Positions 28,641-35,509 of a stretch of DNA of 55,215 nucleotides are shown one piece after another (the stretch's first letter is position 1; each line of letters opens with the position of its first letter). The DNA is from a virus. The stretch spans positions 1 to 55,215 of IMG/VR virus record IMGVR_UViG_3300044699_000026. One strand, given 5' to 3'. Below the pieces are notes generated by a model. That model had not been told where the DNA came from. It saw only the letters and a program-made list of their open reading frames with translations, and did not search any database. A program made the position numbers and the translations under genes.

Positions 28641-28918
28641 CTAGTCGAAGGCGGTGGTTCGACCGGACAGGTGGTGCGGCGCGTGGGCTGGGTGGCACGA
28701 AGGTGTCGAACTCCATGACGCGGTCCAGTTCGGCCGCAGGCACGATGATTCGATCGTTCATTCGACTGTCGCCAAACCGGCGACCTCGACGGCAATTGGC
28801 GGCAATGTTCTCGCCTCTTGCAATCGTGTATATTCACCTCGGCGCGCCGCTTGCTCTGCACCACGTAGATAAAGCCCAGCGCGAGCAGTACCGCCTCTGC
28901 GATCGCGATTACCAACAT
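28641..28918 (-). CDS. small N-terminally anchored protein, frame-broken
   Basis: ATG at 28918 gives MLVIAIAEAVLLALGFIYVV, a membrane helix, then QSKRRAEVNIHDCKRRE. After a frame change MNDRIIVPAAELDRVMEFDT follows, which could also be an independent start. The frame ending HLSGRTTAFD stops at 28641-28643, just short of the terminator. Last gene of the leftward operon. Function unknown. Confidence 0.42.
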
Positions 28919-29110
28919 GCTTCCTCCTCAGCTGACGCTAATCGCCTACCGCCGAGGACATCCCCGGCGAGCGCGGCCACGTCTTGTAGACGGTCGTGTG
29001 CGGCGGTCGCCGCTGATGCCATATCGAGGTCGGCGCGGGTGGCATAGTAAGGTGCCCCGACGGCTGCTCATCAATAGCCGCCGAGCCAGACGCCCAGTCG
29101 GGGCGGGCAC
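28909..29110 (-). CDS. small Ala-rich helical protein, frame-broken
   Basis: From GTG 29110 the frame reads PAPTGRLARRLLMSSRRGTL, then one frame over YATRADLDMASAATAAHDRL and QDVAALAGDVLGGRRLASAE, ending EEACW at TAA 28909-28911. It overlaps the next start by 10 bp. The start is uncertain (ATG 29071 is an alternative). No family recognised. Confidence 0.4.
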
Positions 29111-29133
29111 CAGCGACAGTATCAGCGAGGTCG

Positions 29134-29489
29134 TCAGTTTCCCTCGTCCAGGTTCCGGTCGAAGTAGATCGGCTCGGAAGCCTTGCGAAAGCTCCCGTAC
29201 TGGTAGCTGTCGTACGTGGCGGCAGCGGTAGGTCAAACTCGCACCACTGTCCGGCGTGCGCTTGCGCGAGCATCCGGTCGGGTCCGTCGCCGTGGAGGAC
29301 CACCTCGCCGGTCGGGCGGACGGTTACGGTCCTAACCTGTGAGCCGTCAGCCAGGACCCGCGCGATAGTCAGGTCGTCGTCAGGTAGCTGATGCAGCAGG
29401 AATGCGAGCGGTGCTTGGCGCGCGCTGTGCTTGCGGGATACGAAACGTAGGCCGCGTTCGCTGCCCCCACTTGAACGTGCAGCCGTCAT
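29134..29489 (-). CDS. hypothetical early protein, frame broken near 29220
   Basis: ATG 29489 is preceded by the shared leader GGGACGGAGAC. About 117 residues: FLLHQLPDDDLTIARVLADG, VRTVTVRPTGEVVLHGDGPD and AHAGQWCEFDLPLPP in the first frame, then ATYDSYQYGSFRKASEPIYF with DRNLDEGN in the second, ending at 29134. The composition looks like a real folded protein. Family unknown. Confidence 0.55.
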
Positions 29490-29525
29490 GTGTCGTCTCC
29501 GTCCCCGATAACACACGGAGTTCTC

Positions 29526-29748
29526 CTACGAGGCATTTACAGTCGGCCTCGTGCCGGCGCAGCCCGCGCAGAATCCTTCGCCAGCACAGCCCTTAGCGCA
29601 GCACCAGTCTTCGTGTGGTAGGTGCCGGATGGCATCGAGTGCCTTCTGCTGTTCCTCGTATCGGTCCAGCAGCCACAGCCCGTCTGTGTATCGCATGTTC
29701 TCGAAGTCCTCGCGGAATGCGTCTATGTCTGGGTTCGAGGACGCTCAT
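29526..29748 (-). CDS. Cys-rich small protein, frame broken near the start
   Basis: ATG 29748 starts MSVLEP. After a one-base shift it reads DIDAFREDFENMRYTDGLWL, LDRYEEQQKALDAIRHLPHE and DWCCAKGCAGEGFCAGCAG, ending VNAS at TAG 29526-29528. The five Cys in CC-C-C-C spacing suggest a zinc site. About 73 residues. RBS AGGGAACCG. Function unknown. Confidence 0.52.
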
Positions 29749-30170
29749 ACGGTTCCCTGCCTTTCGGATGTGATTCCGGCGGCATCGGCGACAGCCAGTA
29801 GCTCGCTGGTGTCGGCACAGTAGGGCAGTGGCAGCCGTCTATGAGATCTTTGCCGCGCCATGCCGCCGCGAGTTTGTAGCGTTGGCTGCGCCTTCGACGT
29901 GCTCAGCCAGGGCGAACAGCATTGACGCTCTCCGCCGAGCGGTGTTACCTCGGCTAGCCGCCGGTAGTAGTCGGCGAGGTCGTGGAGTGTGGCGGCCGGG
30001 TCGGTGCTCACGGTGACCACCCGCGGCGGCTGCTCGGCGAAGTCCAGTGCGTCGCCGAACCCTTCCGCGTAGCCCGTGTAGTCCGGCGCGCCGCATTTTG
30101 CTGCCAGCGGTGGGATGGTGTCGGCTATCTGGTTGGCGACGTAGGCAGCGCCCACGAGCAGCGGCACCAT
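29745..30170 (-). CDS. hypothetical early protein, frame-broken
   Basis: ATG 30170 starts MVPLLVGAAYVANQIADTIP, then CGAPDYTGYAEGFGDALDFA, VVTVSTDPAATLHDLADYYR and RLAEVTPLGG. In another frame AEHVEGAA and YKLAAAWRGKDLIDGCHCP are readable, and the first frame resumes with YCADTSELLAVADAAGITSE. About 142 residues. The VANQIADTI and GDAL-FA motifs resemble the protein encoded at 40472-40768, so a distant paralogue is possible. Confidence 0.5.
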   Translation of the reverse strand: MVPLLVGAAYVANQIADTIPPLAAKCGAPDYTGYAEGFGDALDFAEQPPRVVTVSTDPAATLHDLADYYRRLAEVTPLGGERQCCSPWLSTSKAQPTLQTRGGMARQRSHRRLPLPYCADTSELLAVADAAGITSERQGTV

Positions 30171-30308
30171 CGGGCCACGGCGTGGAAGGAGCACACCGGA
30201 TAGTCGCCTTCCGGGTCAGCCTTCAGCGCCACGGCCTGGTTATCGCACGGCTTGTAGCTCGCCTTTGCGTGAGACTTCCTCGTGGCATTCGGCGGCGAGG
30301 TAAGTCAT
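30171..30308 (-). CDS. small C/H-motif protein, frame-broken, 3' end unclear
   Basis: ATG 30308 overlaps the previous stop and reads MTYLAAECHEEVSRK. A shifted frame continues SYKPCDNQAVALKADPEGDY and PVCSFHAVARW. The Cys-Asn and later Cys-x-x-His pattern around ALKADPEGD is a recurring tiny zinc-like motif in actinophage early regions. Where it stops is unclear because it runs into the next start. About 45 residues. Confidence 0.42.
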
Positions 30309-30697
30309 GTGTTGTCTCCGTCCCCGATAGCAGCGAGCCGCGACATGGGGGCGAGCGCATCCTCAATCCACGCCATGACTTCACGGTGCGGCATGTCGTA
30401 ACCGGCCTTTTGGATAGCGCGAACGCGATCAACACGTCCGTTAGGCTTGCACCTTGGCACGCTCAGCGCGCAGTTCACGCGGAATGCCTCATAGTGGCTG
30501 CTCAGGTTGTGGTTCTCGGCGGCGAGCGCGTCCGCTCCGCCTTGGCGATGGTCTCTAGCTCGCGTGACGAAGCCGCGTTTGTGCTAGCTCGGCGGTCAAC
30601 CGGGCAACTCAGCGAATAGGCGCTCAGTTTCCTTCCCGCACCGGTGCATGTGACAGCCAAGTCGCGAGGTCGCCTGGGTAATCCGTCCACTGGTCAT
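30305..30697 (-). CDS. coiled-coil early protein, frame-broken
   Basis: ATG 30697 gives MTSGRITQATSRLGCHMHRC and GKETERLFAEL, then in other frames VARLTAELAQTRLRH, LETIAKAER, AENHNLSSHYEAFR, AERAKVQ and KAGYDMPHREVMAWIEDALA with the ending LAAIGDGDNT. About 130 residues with heptad-like VARLTAE. It shares VARLTAE, AERAKVQ and the AIGDGD ending with the gene at 31100-31615. Frame breaks at least four. Confidence 0.48.
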
Positions 30698-30920
30698 AGT
30701 TGGTCTCCGTCCAGTCCCGAAGTCGGCAAGATGACCCACAAGGCGTCTCCGCGCCGATCCTCCCGACGACTTCTTTCCAGGTGAACACGCGGTCGAGGCC
30801 AGCGGGTACCAGCCGCCTCCGAGTGCTCTGCGGTATGTGCCGCCACGCTCTCACAGACACGGTCGAGCACCACATCGGTTCGGCGTCGAGTGCTGCGAGC
30901 GCCATCGGTCCGTGGATCAT
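30694..30920 (-). CDS. hypothetical early protein, probably frame-broken
   Basis: From ATG 30920 the frame reads MIHGPMALAALDAEPMWCST with high third-position GC, then AGLDRVFTWKEVVGRIGAET, and another frame supplies CESVAAHTAEHSEAAG and the end GLDGDQL at TGA 30694-30696. A continuous frame from GTG 30942 to the same stop also exists (82 residues), but its first part has poor codon composition. The ending resembles the GDGD endings of its neighbours. Confidence 0.4.
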
Positions 30921-31103
30921 TGTTGTCTCTGTCCAGTGTCACGGGTGCTCCTTGGCGTTATGGATGGTGGCGCCGTTTGTGCCTGCTCTTGGAGGTCGTC
31001 CACCTGCCTACTCGCCGTCGATCGTGGTCCCTACACACCCAACGGAACTCATGCAACGCGGTGGCGCCGGCGGCTGCGAGGGGCGAACAACGACGGCGGT
31101 CAT
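30917..31103 (-). CDS. small early protein, frame-broken
   Basis: ATG 31103 reads MTAVVVRPS, then in a second frame AAAGATALHEFRWVCRDHDR, and in a third RQVDDLQEQAQTAPPSITPR with a stop overlapping the next ATG. About 61 residues. The CRDHD segment is the only hint of a motif. Function unknown. Confidence 0.35.
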
Positions 31104-31615
31104 GTTTCGTCCCCGTCCCCGATAGCAGCGAGCACATCCTCGACGTATAGGCAGGCGTTCCCATGCCGTCGAGCCATACGGGGAGGTTCGGCGGACGTTG
31201 CACCTTGGCACGCTCAGACTCGTATCTCTGGCTAACGTCGTCGTATTCGCCTTCCCAGTACGCCGTTCAGCTTGTAGTGCTCGTTCGGCGCGTAGTTGTC
31301 GTTTTCGGCGGTCAACCGGGCAACCTCGGCGTTGCGTTCGTCAACGATGCGGCGCCCGTGATGATCGCGCCCTCGGTCAGCGTCAGGTCAGCGTCGCGAG
31401 CGAGCAGGTCAGGGCGGTTGTTGATGATCTCAATGAGCGCCTGAAATCGCGGACTGCCGCATCGCGCTGGGCGGTCAACCGGCAACCTCGGCTGCAGGCA
31501 TCCTGCTGTACGTAGTTGATGCCGCGCCAGTTGAGTACCGTCACGCGACGCAGCGAAGCATCCGGACCGATAACGACGGTTTCCGGTGCGCGTCCTGCTC
31601 TTTCGTCTCGGTCAT
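31100..31615 (-). CDS. coiled-coil early protein with internal VARLTA repeat, frame-broken
   Basis: ATG 31615 reads MTETKEQDAHR. Later frames supply VVIGPDASLRRVTVLNWRGI, NYVQQDACSR, LTAQRDAAVRDF, ALIEIINNRPDLLARDADLT, AEVARLTAENDNYAPNEHYK and RYESERAKVQRPPNLPVWLD, ending VEDVLAAIGDGDET at TGA. About 170 residues. The AEVARLTA block occurs twice; one copy lacks a C in the CCC run, which directly shows an indel. Confidence 0.5.
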
Positions 31616-31755
31616 TGTTCGTCTCCGTCCCGTGTGAGGCTGGTGAGGTCGCGTGTGTTGCCGGCCCACCGCCATAGGAGGGCGCGAGGGTGAGGGCTGC
31701 GGCGGCGGCGGTGAGGGTGGCGGCAAGGGTAGCCAACGTAGAGGCGGTCGGTCAT
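31612..31755 (-). CDS. small single-span membrane protein, frame-broken
   Basis: ATG 31755 starts MTDRLYV. The zero frame then gives Arg/His-rich nonsense, while the shifted frame gives ATLAATLTAAAAALTLA, a membrane helix. The zero frame resumes as LLWRWAGNTRDLTSLTRDGD with EQ and TGA 31612-31614. Two compensating indels give about 46 residues. Function unknown. Confidence 0.42.
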   Translation of the reverse strand: MTDRLYVGYPCRHPHRRRRSPHPRALLWRWAGNTRDLTSLTRDGDEQ

Positions 31756-31987
31756 AGTCGGTGCTCCGGTATCCGTCGACCCATTCGGCCATCGCGGTCT
31801 AGCAGGATGCGCGCGTATCCGTAGGCTGCCGGGTCGGCCGTCGAGAGCAGTGAGCGCACGGCGGCGCGACGAATTCGACCGGATGGTTCGCGACCCACCA
31901 TTTGGTCGAGGTCGAGGCACGGTCAATACCGCCTGCGTTGTCGAACATGGCGCGGGCTAGTTTCTCGATGCGTTCGTCGTCGGTCAT
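31752..31987 (-). CDS. DDER-family paralogue C, frame broken near 31840
   Basis: ATG 31987 overlaps the previous gene. It reads MTDDERIEKLARAMFDNAGG, then IDRASTSTKWWVANHPVEFV, then in another frame LLSTADPAAYGYARILLDRD and GRMGRRIPEHRL with TGA 31752-31754. About 78 residues. The N-terminus is almost identical to its two upstream neighbours and AAYGY matches their ETYGY. Family function unknown. Confidence 0.5.
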
Positions 31988-32209
31988 TGGCAGACCTGGC
32001 CCGGCACATCGAACGGCACGGGCATCCGCTGGTAGCCGTAGGTTTCGGGGTCGGTGTCGATAGCAGCGAGGTCCGCGCAGCCAGTTTCTGCGCGGCCTCT
32101 TGGTGTACCGATTCCAAGATGCCTGCATACTCACGGTTCCAGCCCTCTTGAATGCGGATAACGCCCGCCAGGCGCCGGTTCGTTTCACGATGCGTTCGTC
32201 GTCGGTCAT
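31984..32209 (-). CDS. DDER-family paralogue B, frame-broken
   Basis: ATG 32209 reads MTDDERIVKR, changes frame to RLAGVIRIQEGWNREYAGIL, ESVHQEAAQKLAA, and again to DLAAIDTDPETYGYQRMPVP with FDVPGQVCQ. TGA at 31984-31986 overlaps the next start. About 75 residues. It shares the DDER start and the AAID-DPETYGY ending with paralogue A. Confidence 0.5.
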
Positions 32210-32280
32210 GTTCGCACGCCTTTTTCTCGTGCGCTGGATCGGTAAGACGGCGGTATCGCCTCTGCCGCGCAACGGTTGGA

Positions 32281-32384
32281 TCAGATGCGATTGACGTACT
32301 CGTCGACCGCACGTCGTACAGGTGAAGACTTCACCGAACGACCAGGGGACGTAACGCCCCTCGGTGCTAAGCACTGGCGGTCAT
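32281..32384 (-). CDS. tiny CxxC protein, frame-broken
   Basis: From ATG 32384 (MTAS) or GTG 32374 the frame reads LSTEGRYVPWSFGEVFTCTT with C, then one frame over VDEYVNRI and TGA 32281-32283. About 34 residues with one CTTC pair. It sits between two DDER-family paralogues. Low certainty. Confidence 0.35.
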
Positions 32385-32408
32385 GTCGGGCGCCAGGTTG
32401 TGATTCGG

Positions 32409-32598
32409 CTACGGAGACGATCCGCTGGCATCTGCTGGAATGGTTTGGGTCTTGTGGTAGCCGTAGGTTTCCGGTCGCGTCGATAGCAGCGAGAGCGAAC
32501 TCTGCGTAAGAGTGGTCTACGTTGTCGGTCCCTCGGCCGTCGTCCCATGCTTGAGCCATGGCGCGGGCTAGTTTCTCGGTGCGTTCGTCGTCAGCCAC
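32409..32598 (-). CDS. DDER-family paralogue A, frame broken near 32455
   Basis: GTG 32598 reads MADDERTEKLARAMAQAWDD, GRGTDNVDHSYAEFALAAID, then in the next frame PETYGYHKTQTIPADASGSS with P and TAG 32409-32411. About 63 residues. First of three tandem copies of an unrecognised small protein family. The unassigned 150 bp upstream (32599-32748) show fragments only, such as HPIYLKNAGERG. Confidence 0.5.
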
Positions 32599-32748
32599 CG
32601 TCTTCAGCCTCTCTCTCCAGCATTTTTCAGGTAGATCGGGTGGGTTCGGCTTCCCTGGTCCTCAGCAGGCCCTGATAGCACGCCAGGGCATCTTGGCGTT
32701 CTCCGAGCCCTTTGCGCCAACCGCTGTACGGGAGCACCCACGTGCAGC

Positions 32749-33048
32749 TCAGGGTCGCCAGGCCGGCACAGCGTAGCTTCCGTTCTGGAAGATCACCATC
32801 CGTTCGCACTGGGGGCAGGACACCCCCGTGTCCTCGGCGCGCCCGGTGAACGTCACCCTCGTGCGCCTCTGCGGTCGGTTGGCCAGCCAGTGCTTGATCT
32901 GGCGCCGCGAGTACATTCCGACCCGGACCGGCCGGGGGCGTAGGGACCACGACCTCCCGCGTCGGAGCTGTAGCGGCGAAGCGTTGCGGCGTGATGCCCG
33001 CGATCTTGCGGCCTCTGCGGTGGAAATCTCGTCGGTCTTCGTGTTCAT
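32749..33048 (-). CDS. HTH-type DNA-binding protein with Zn-ribbon tail, frame-broken
   Basis: ATG 33048 reads MNTKTDEISTAEAAR, then one frame over KIAGITPQRFAATAPTREVV with VPTP, then back to YSRRQIKHWLANRPQRRTRV, and VSCPQCERMVIFQNGSYAVP. ISTAEAA-IAGITPQR with a later R-x-I-x-x-WL is the winged-helix/MerR-like pattern of phage DNA-binding proteins, here followed by a CPQC half zinc knuckle. Probably an early regulator. About 100 residues; breaks near 33010 and 32930. Confidence 0.55.
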   Translation of the reverse strand: MNTKTDEISTAEAARSRASRRNASPLQLRRGRSWSLRPRPVRVGMYSRRQIKHWLANRPQRRTRVTFTGRAEDTGVSCPQCERMVIFQNGSYAVPAWRP

Positions 33049-33287
33049 CGGATCTTCCTTTCGCTGACCACCTCGCGGTGGACGGTCTTGACCCTGTCGG
33101 GCCGGATCGAGCGCGCACGCTCGTCGGCGGTGATGATGTCCCACCAGACCTTGCCGTCCGGCGTGGTGACCTCGCACAGGAAGCGAGCCCGACCACGGAT
33201 TCCCGTCACGCTCAACTCTGCCCCGCGCAGCACTCTCCGGCCGTGCAGTGTCGTCTCCTGGGTGTAGCTCATCAGGCTGACGGTCAT
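33045..33287 (-). CDS. 80-residue early protein
   Basis: Intact. Begins MTVSLMSYTQETTLHGRRVL and includes GIRGRARFLCEVTTPDGKVW. ATG 33287 has AGAAGGGGAACC upstream and lies 34 bp downstream of the TAAGCT box of the promoter-like motif at 33322-33341. The frame also extends to a GTG at 33359 with its own GAGGGGAA site, so a 104-residue form started from the second upstream motif is possible. Function unknown. Confidence 0.65.
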   Translation of the reverse strand: MTVSLMSYTQETTLHGRRVLRGAELSVTGIRGRARFLCEVTTPDGKVWWDIITADERARSIRPDRVKTVHREVVSERKIR

Positions 33288-33318
33288 GTCCTGGTTCCCC
33301 TTCTGTCCGTCCTTGCTG

Positions 33319-33341
33319 TCCAGCTTACCACACGTTACCAC
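33319..33341 (-). promoter_or_regulatory. leftward promoter/operator motif, copy 1
   Basis: Read leftward, GTGGTAACGTGTGGTAAGCT. Two GTGGTAA units lie 10 bp apart, the second forming a TAAGCT -10-like box. TTGACA lies 19 bp upstream of that box, at 33347-33352. The downstream ATG 33287 is 34 bp away. Confidence 0.65.
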
Positions 33342-33389
33342 ATCGATGTCAAGTAACACGGCGTTCCCCTCACCCCGCCTGCAGTGACT

Positions 33390-33409
33390 CACTTACCACA
33401 CTTTGCCAC
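33390..33409 (-). promoter_or_regulatory. leftward promoter/operator motif, copy 2
   Basis: Read leftward, GTGGCAAAGTGTGGTAAGTG. It has the same spacing as copy 1, 68 bp further upstream, and ends 10 bp before the rightward gene at 33419. It could drive the longer form of the 33045 gene from GTG 33359, or repress the rightward gene by covering its ribosome site. Confidence 0.55.
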
Positions 33410-33418
33410 GGAGGTGCC

Positions 33419-33691
33419 ATGGTCCAGACCGGCGGTAAGGCTCGGCATCCCATTGATACCGAGCGTTTACATCTCTACTGGACTGCCGGCCCCGGCCTGG
33501 CCAAGTGGGCAGGCTCACCGCACCCCTGGACCACGCTGCACCGGCTTCTGTCCAAGTACCTCAGCGGACATGAGCTCGACGCCACCACGAGCAAATGGCA
33601 CTTCGAGGTCTTCCACCAGCACACCGGATCGGATCTCTACCGTCTACAGCACGGCGGCAAGATCAGAGGCAAGAGGATCGGACCGGGATAG
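33419..33691 (+). CDS. conserved actinophage small protein
   Basis: 90 residues, intact, the only rightward gene between 28.6 and 44.5 kb. Contains HLYWTAGPGLAKWAGSPHPW and ends GGKIRGKRIGPG. The block KWA-SPHPW-LHR is one I associate with a widespread small actinophage protein of unknown role. ATG 33419 has GGAGG 6 bp upstream, directly beside motif copy 2. It converges with the gene at 33709. Confidence 0.7.
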   Translation: MVQTGGKARHPIDTERLHLYWTAGPGLAKWAGSPHPWTTLHRLLSKYLSGHELDATTSKWHFEVFHQHTGSDLYRLQHGGKIRGKRIGPG

Positions 33692-33708
33692 GTAGGCGGA
33701 CGGCAGGT

Positions 33709-33972
33709 TCACGGGTTCACCACTTCACGATGGGTCACCTGTACGAACTGTCGCTCGCCGGCAGCGAGGTCGGCATAGGTGGTCACCTCGATCATCTCTC
33801 CGGTCGTTGCCGGACCATTCATGTAGAGCTCGACACGAAGATGACGCGGCTTGCCGAGCGCGGCCCAGTAGGTCGTGTCCATCTGCACGGCGTAGATCAC
33901 CTGACCGTGGCTGTCCTTGACGACGAACTGGACACCGGGCGCGACTGCCTCTTCCGACATCGTTGCGATCAT
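33709..33972 (-). CDS. 87-residue hypothetical protein
   Basis: Intact. MIATMSEEAVAPGVQFVVKD is followed by GQVIYAVQMDTTYWAALGKP and RHLRVELYMNGPATTGEMIE. It looks like a small beta-sheet protein. ATG 33972 has GGAAGGGG 7 bp before it. A second Met at residue 5 could also serve. It is the last gene of the oxygenase-glycosyltransferase operon. No family recognised. Confidence 0.65.
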   Translation of the reverse strand: MIATMSEEAVAPGVQFVVKDSHGQVIYAVQMDTTYWAALGKPRHLRVELYMNGPATTGEMIEVTTYADLAAGERQFVQVTHREVVNP

Positions 33973-33986
33973 CCTGGTTCCCCTTC

Positions 33987-34611
33987 CTACTGATGCCAGA
34001 CGGTGGACTGGTCGGCGGAATATCCGGCCGGCGGGTCCTCGGTGTAGAAGTAGGCGGCGATCGAGCGACGGGCTCGATGCGTCGCATGCGGATGTCCGTG
34101 CCAAGAGTGGTCGGAGGTCTCGAACACGACGGTCCGGTTGAACTCCGGCGCTACGTCGACCACCTTGCCGGCGCCGTTCCACAGCTCAAGATGACCGCCG
34201 TCGTCCTGCCAGTCCTGGTTCAGGTAGATGAGCAGGTTCAGCCGGCGGTACCGCTGGGTGTCCGGCGAGCGGGAGAAGTCGGTGTGGATGTTCAGGTAGC
34301 CGCCCGGCTCGATTAGGTGGTACCCACCGCCGACCGTCTCCATCGACAGGTTGCCGATACCGAAGACCTCTTCCAGGATCGGCCCGCGGGACTTGATCTC
34401 ATCGAACAGCACATGGGTGCCCGGACCCCACAGTGCGCGCGGTCCCTCCAGTTTGCGCTCGTTTCCGTCCGCGTAGGACCGCCACCCCGGAAGGGCGGGG
34501 TCGGGGAACTCGTCACGCACGACACGTAGGAGGTGCGGATTCCACCAGTCGTCCACTACGAAGTGCGGGAAACGGCTCGGGTGCTACCGCCGGTACCGTC
34601 AGCGCGGTCAT
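33987..34611 (-). CDS. 2OG-Fe(II) oxygenase, frame broken near 34572
   Basis: About 208 residues. From ATG 34611: MTALTVPAVAPEPFP, then one base skipped and HFVVDDWWNPHLLRVVRDEF. PFPHFVVDDW is the classic N-terminus of phage prolyl-4-hydroxylase-like oxygenases. The catalytic set is visible: His and Asp in NIHTDFSRS, the distal His in HSWHGHPHA, and Arg in RRSIAAYFYTE for 2-oxoglutarate. The enzyme would hydroxylate a protein, nucleotide or sugar. It is adjacent to a glycosyltransferase, which suggests joint modification of one substrate. Confidence 0.8.
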
Positions 34612-34730
34612 GCTGCCCGTCCGTTGTCCCACTCGGTTCCGCATCGTTCACATCTGCCGCGTTGCGCGCGGTGTATGAAGGCGCCGCAGATAGGACACTG
34701 CGGTGTTGACGGATGCTGCCGTGCGGTCAC
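34608..34730 (-). CDS. 40-residue zinc-ribbon protein
   Basis: GTG 34730 overlaps the glycosyltransferase stop, and its own stop overlaps the oxygenase start. CPICGAFIHRAQRGRCERCG gives two CxxC pairs 12 residues apart, a minimal zinc ribbon. Being coupled to both enzymes on either side, it may assist their complex, or bind nucleic acid. Confidence 0.65.
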   Translation of the reverse strand: MTARQHPSTPQCPICGAFIHRAQRGRCERCGTEWDNGRAA

Positions 34731-35401
34731 GAGTACTTCTCGCGTCGCTCGTTCCACAACTTCGCGTCGGCGTCGACACGTGACTCTCCGAGTCGGTAGA
34801 CGGCGTCGTCCTTGGCGAGGCTCCATGCCGGATGGAGATGCTCCACCAGCGAGACCCTCACCGATATGAACGTGCGCCGCTGCTTGGCCACAGTCACGAT
34901 CTCGTCGTCCACGTACCAGTGCCCGTACCCCTCGTGGGCGACGACACCGGGACCGTCCCAGGACGCGCCCCGCTCGTCCACGTAGGAGCGACGGACCAGC
35001 ATGTGGGTGGCGTGCTCGCCGGTCACCACACGGGAGTTGTGCATGTCGTTGGTGCCGATGACGTCGTAGCCGGCGCGTGTCGCGGCCTGTGCGTAGTCGA
35101 GCCAATCCCGATAGAACTTCACGTCGTCACCGGTAAGGAACAGCCAGGGCTCCTCGGTGTTCTCGTAGCCGAAGTTGACCTTCTCGGCGAATGTGCCCGC
35201 CCCGCCTCGATGTTGCGACGGGAAATTGAGGACCTCGGCGCCTGCGTCGGACCAGGCGTTGGCGGTGGCGTCGTCCTCCTCGTCGGCCACGGCGTAGACG
35301 GTGGCCGTCTCAGCCGCACCGGAGGAATCGAAGCTGTCCATGAACGGAGCCGCGTTATCCGGCCGGCCCAGGACCGGAACAATGACCGCTGTATTCTCCA
35401 T
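34727..35401 (-). CDS. glycosyltransferase, GT-A fold (family 2-like)
   Basis: 224 residues, intact. MENTAVIVPVLGRPDNAAPF is the nucleotide-sugar binding start of GT-A enzymes, and WLFLTGDDVKFYRDWLDYA carries the DxD-like metal motif (GDD). VVAHEGYGHWYVDDEIVTVA matches the acceptor-side acid region. It would transfer a sugar to DNA, protein or cell wall. Start RBS AGAAGGGGAGCGC. Operon order: this, a zinc ribbon, then a 2OG oxygenase. Confidence 0.85.
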   Translation of the reverse strand: MENTAVIVPVLGRPDNAAPFMDSFDSSGAAETATVYAVADEEDDATANAWSDAGAEVLNFPSQHRGGAGTFAEKVNFGYENTEEPWLFLTGDDVKFYRDWLDYAQAATRAGYDVIGTNDMHNSRVVTGEHATHMLVRRSYVDERGASWDGPGVVAHEGYGHWYVDDEIVTVAKQRRTFISVRVSLVEHLHPAWSLAKDDAVYRLGESRVDADAKLWNERREKYS

Positions 35402-35426
35402 GCGCTCCCCTTCTGAATGAGGTTCA

Positions 35427-35491
35427 GGTGGTCCGGGCTGTCACTGGTAGTTGACTTTGCCACCAGCGATCCTCCGTTGACCCGGACCACC
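35427..35491 (-). other. long inverted repeat between operons
   Basis: GGTGGTCCGGG at 35427-35437 pairs perfectly with CCCGGACCACC at 35481-35491 across a 43-nt loop. It lies between the primase-helicase and the glycosyltransferase. It could be an attenuator or a weak terminator; there is no U-tract. Confidence 0.5.
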
Positions 35492-35509
35492 CGGTGTACC
35501 ACGTTATCG

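Noticed and set aside
30694-30942. 82-residue continuous frame from GTG 30942
   Set aside because: It overlaps the gene I call, but its first third has poor third-position GC compared with the alternative frame; kept only as an alternative.
17500-33000. programmed frameshifting as explanation of all broken genes
   Set aside because: The breaks have no common slippery sequence, occur in both directions, and affect unrelated genes; only the tail chaperone site fits a programmed event.
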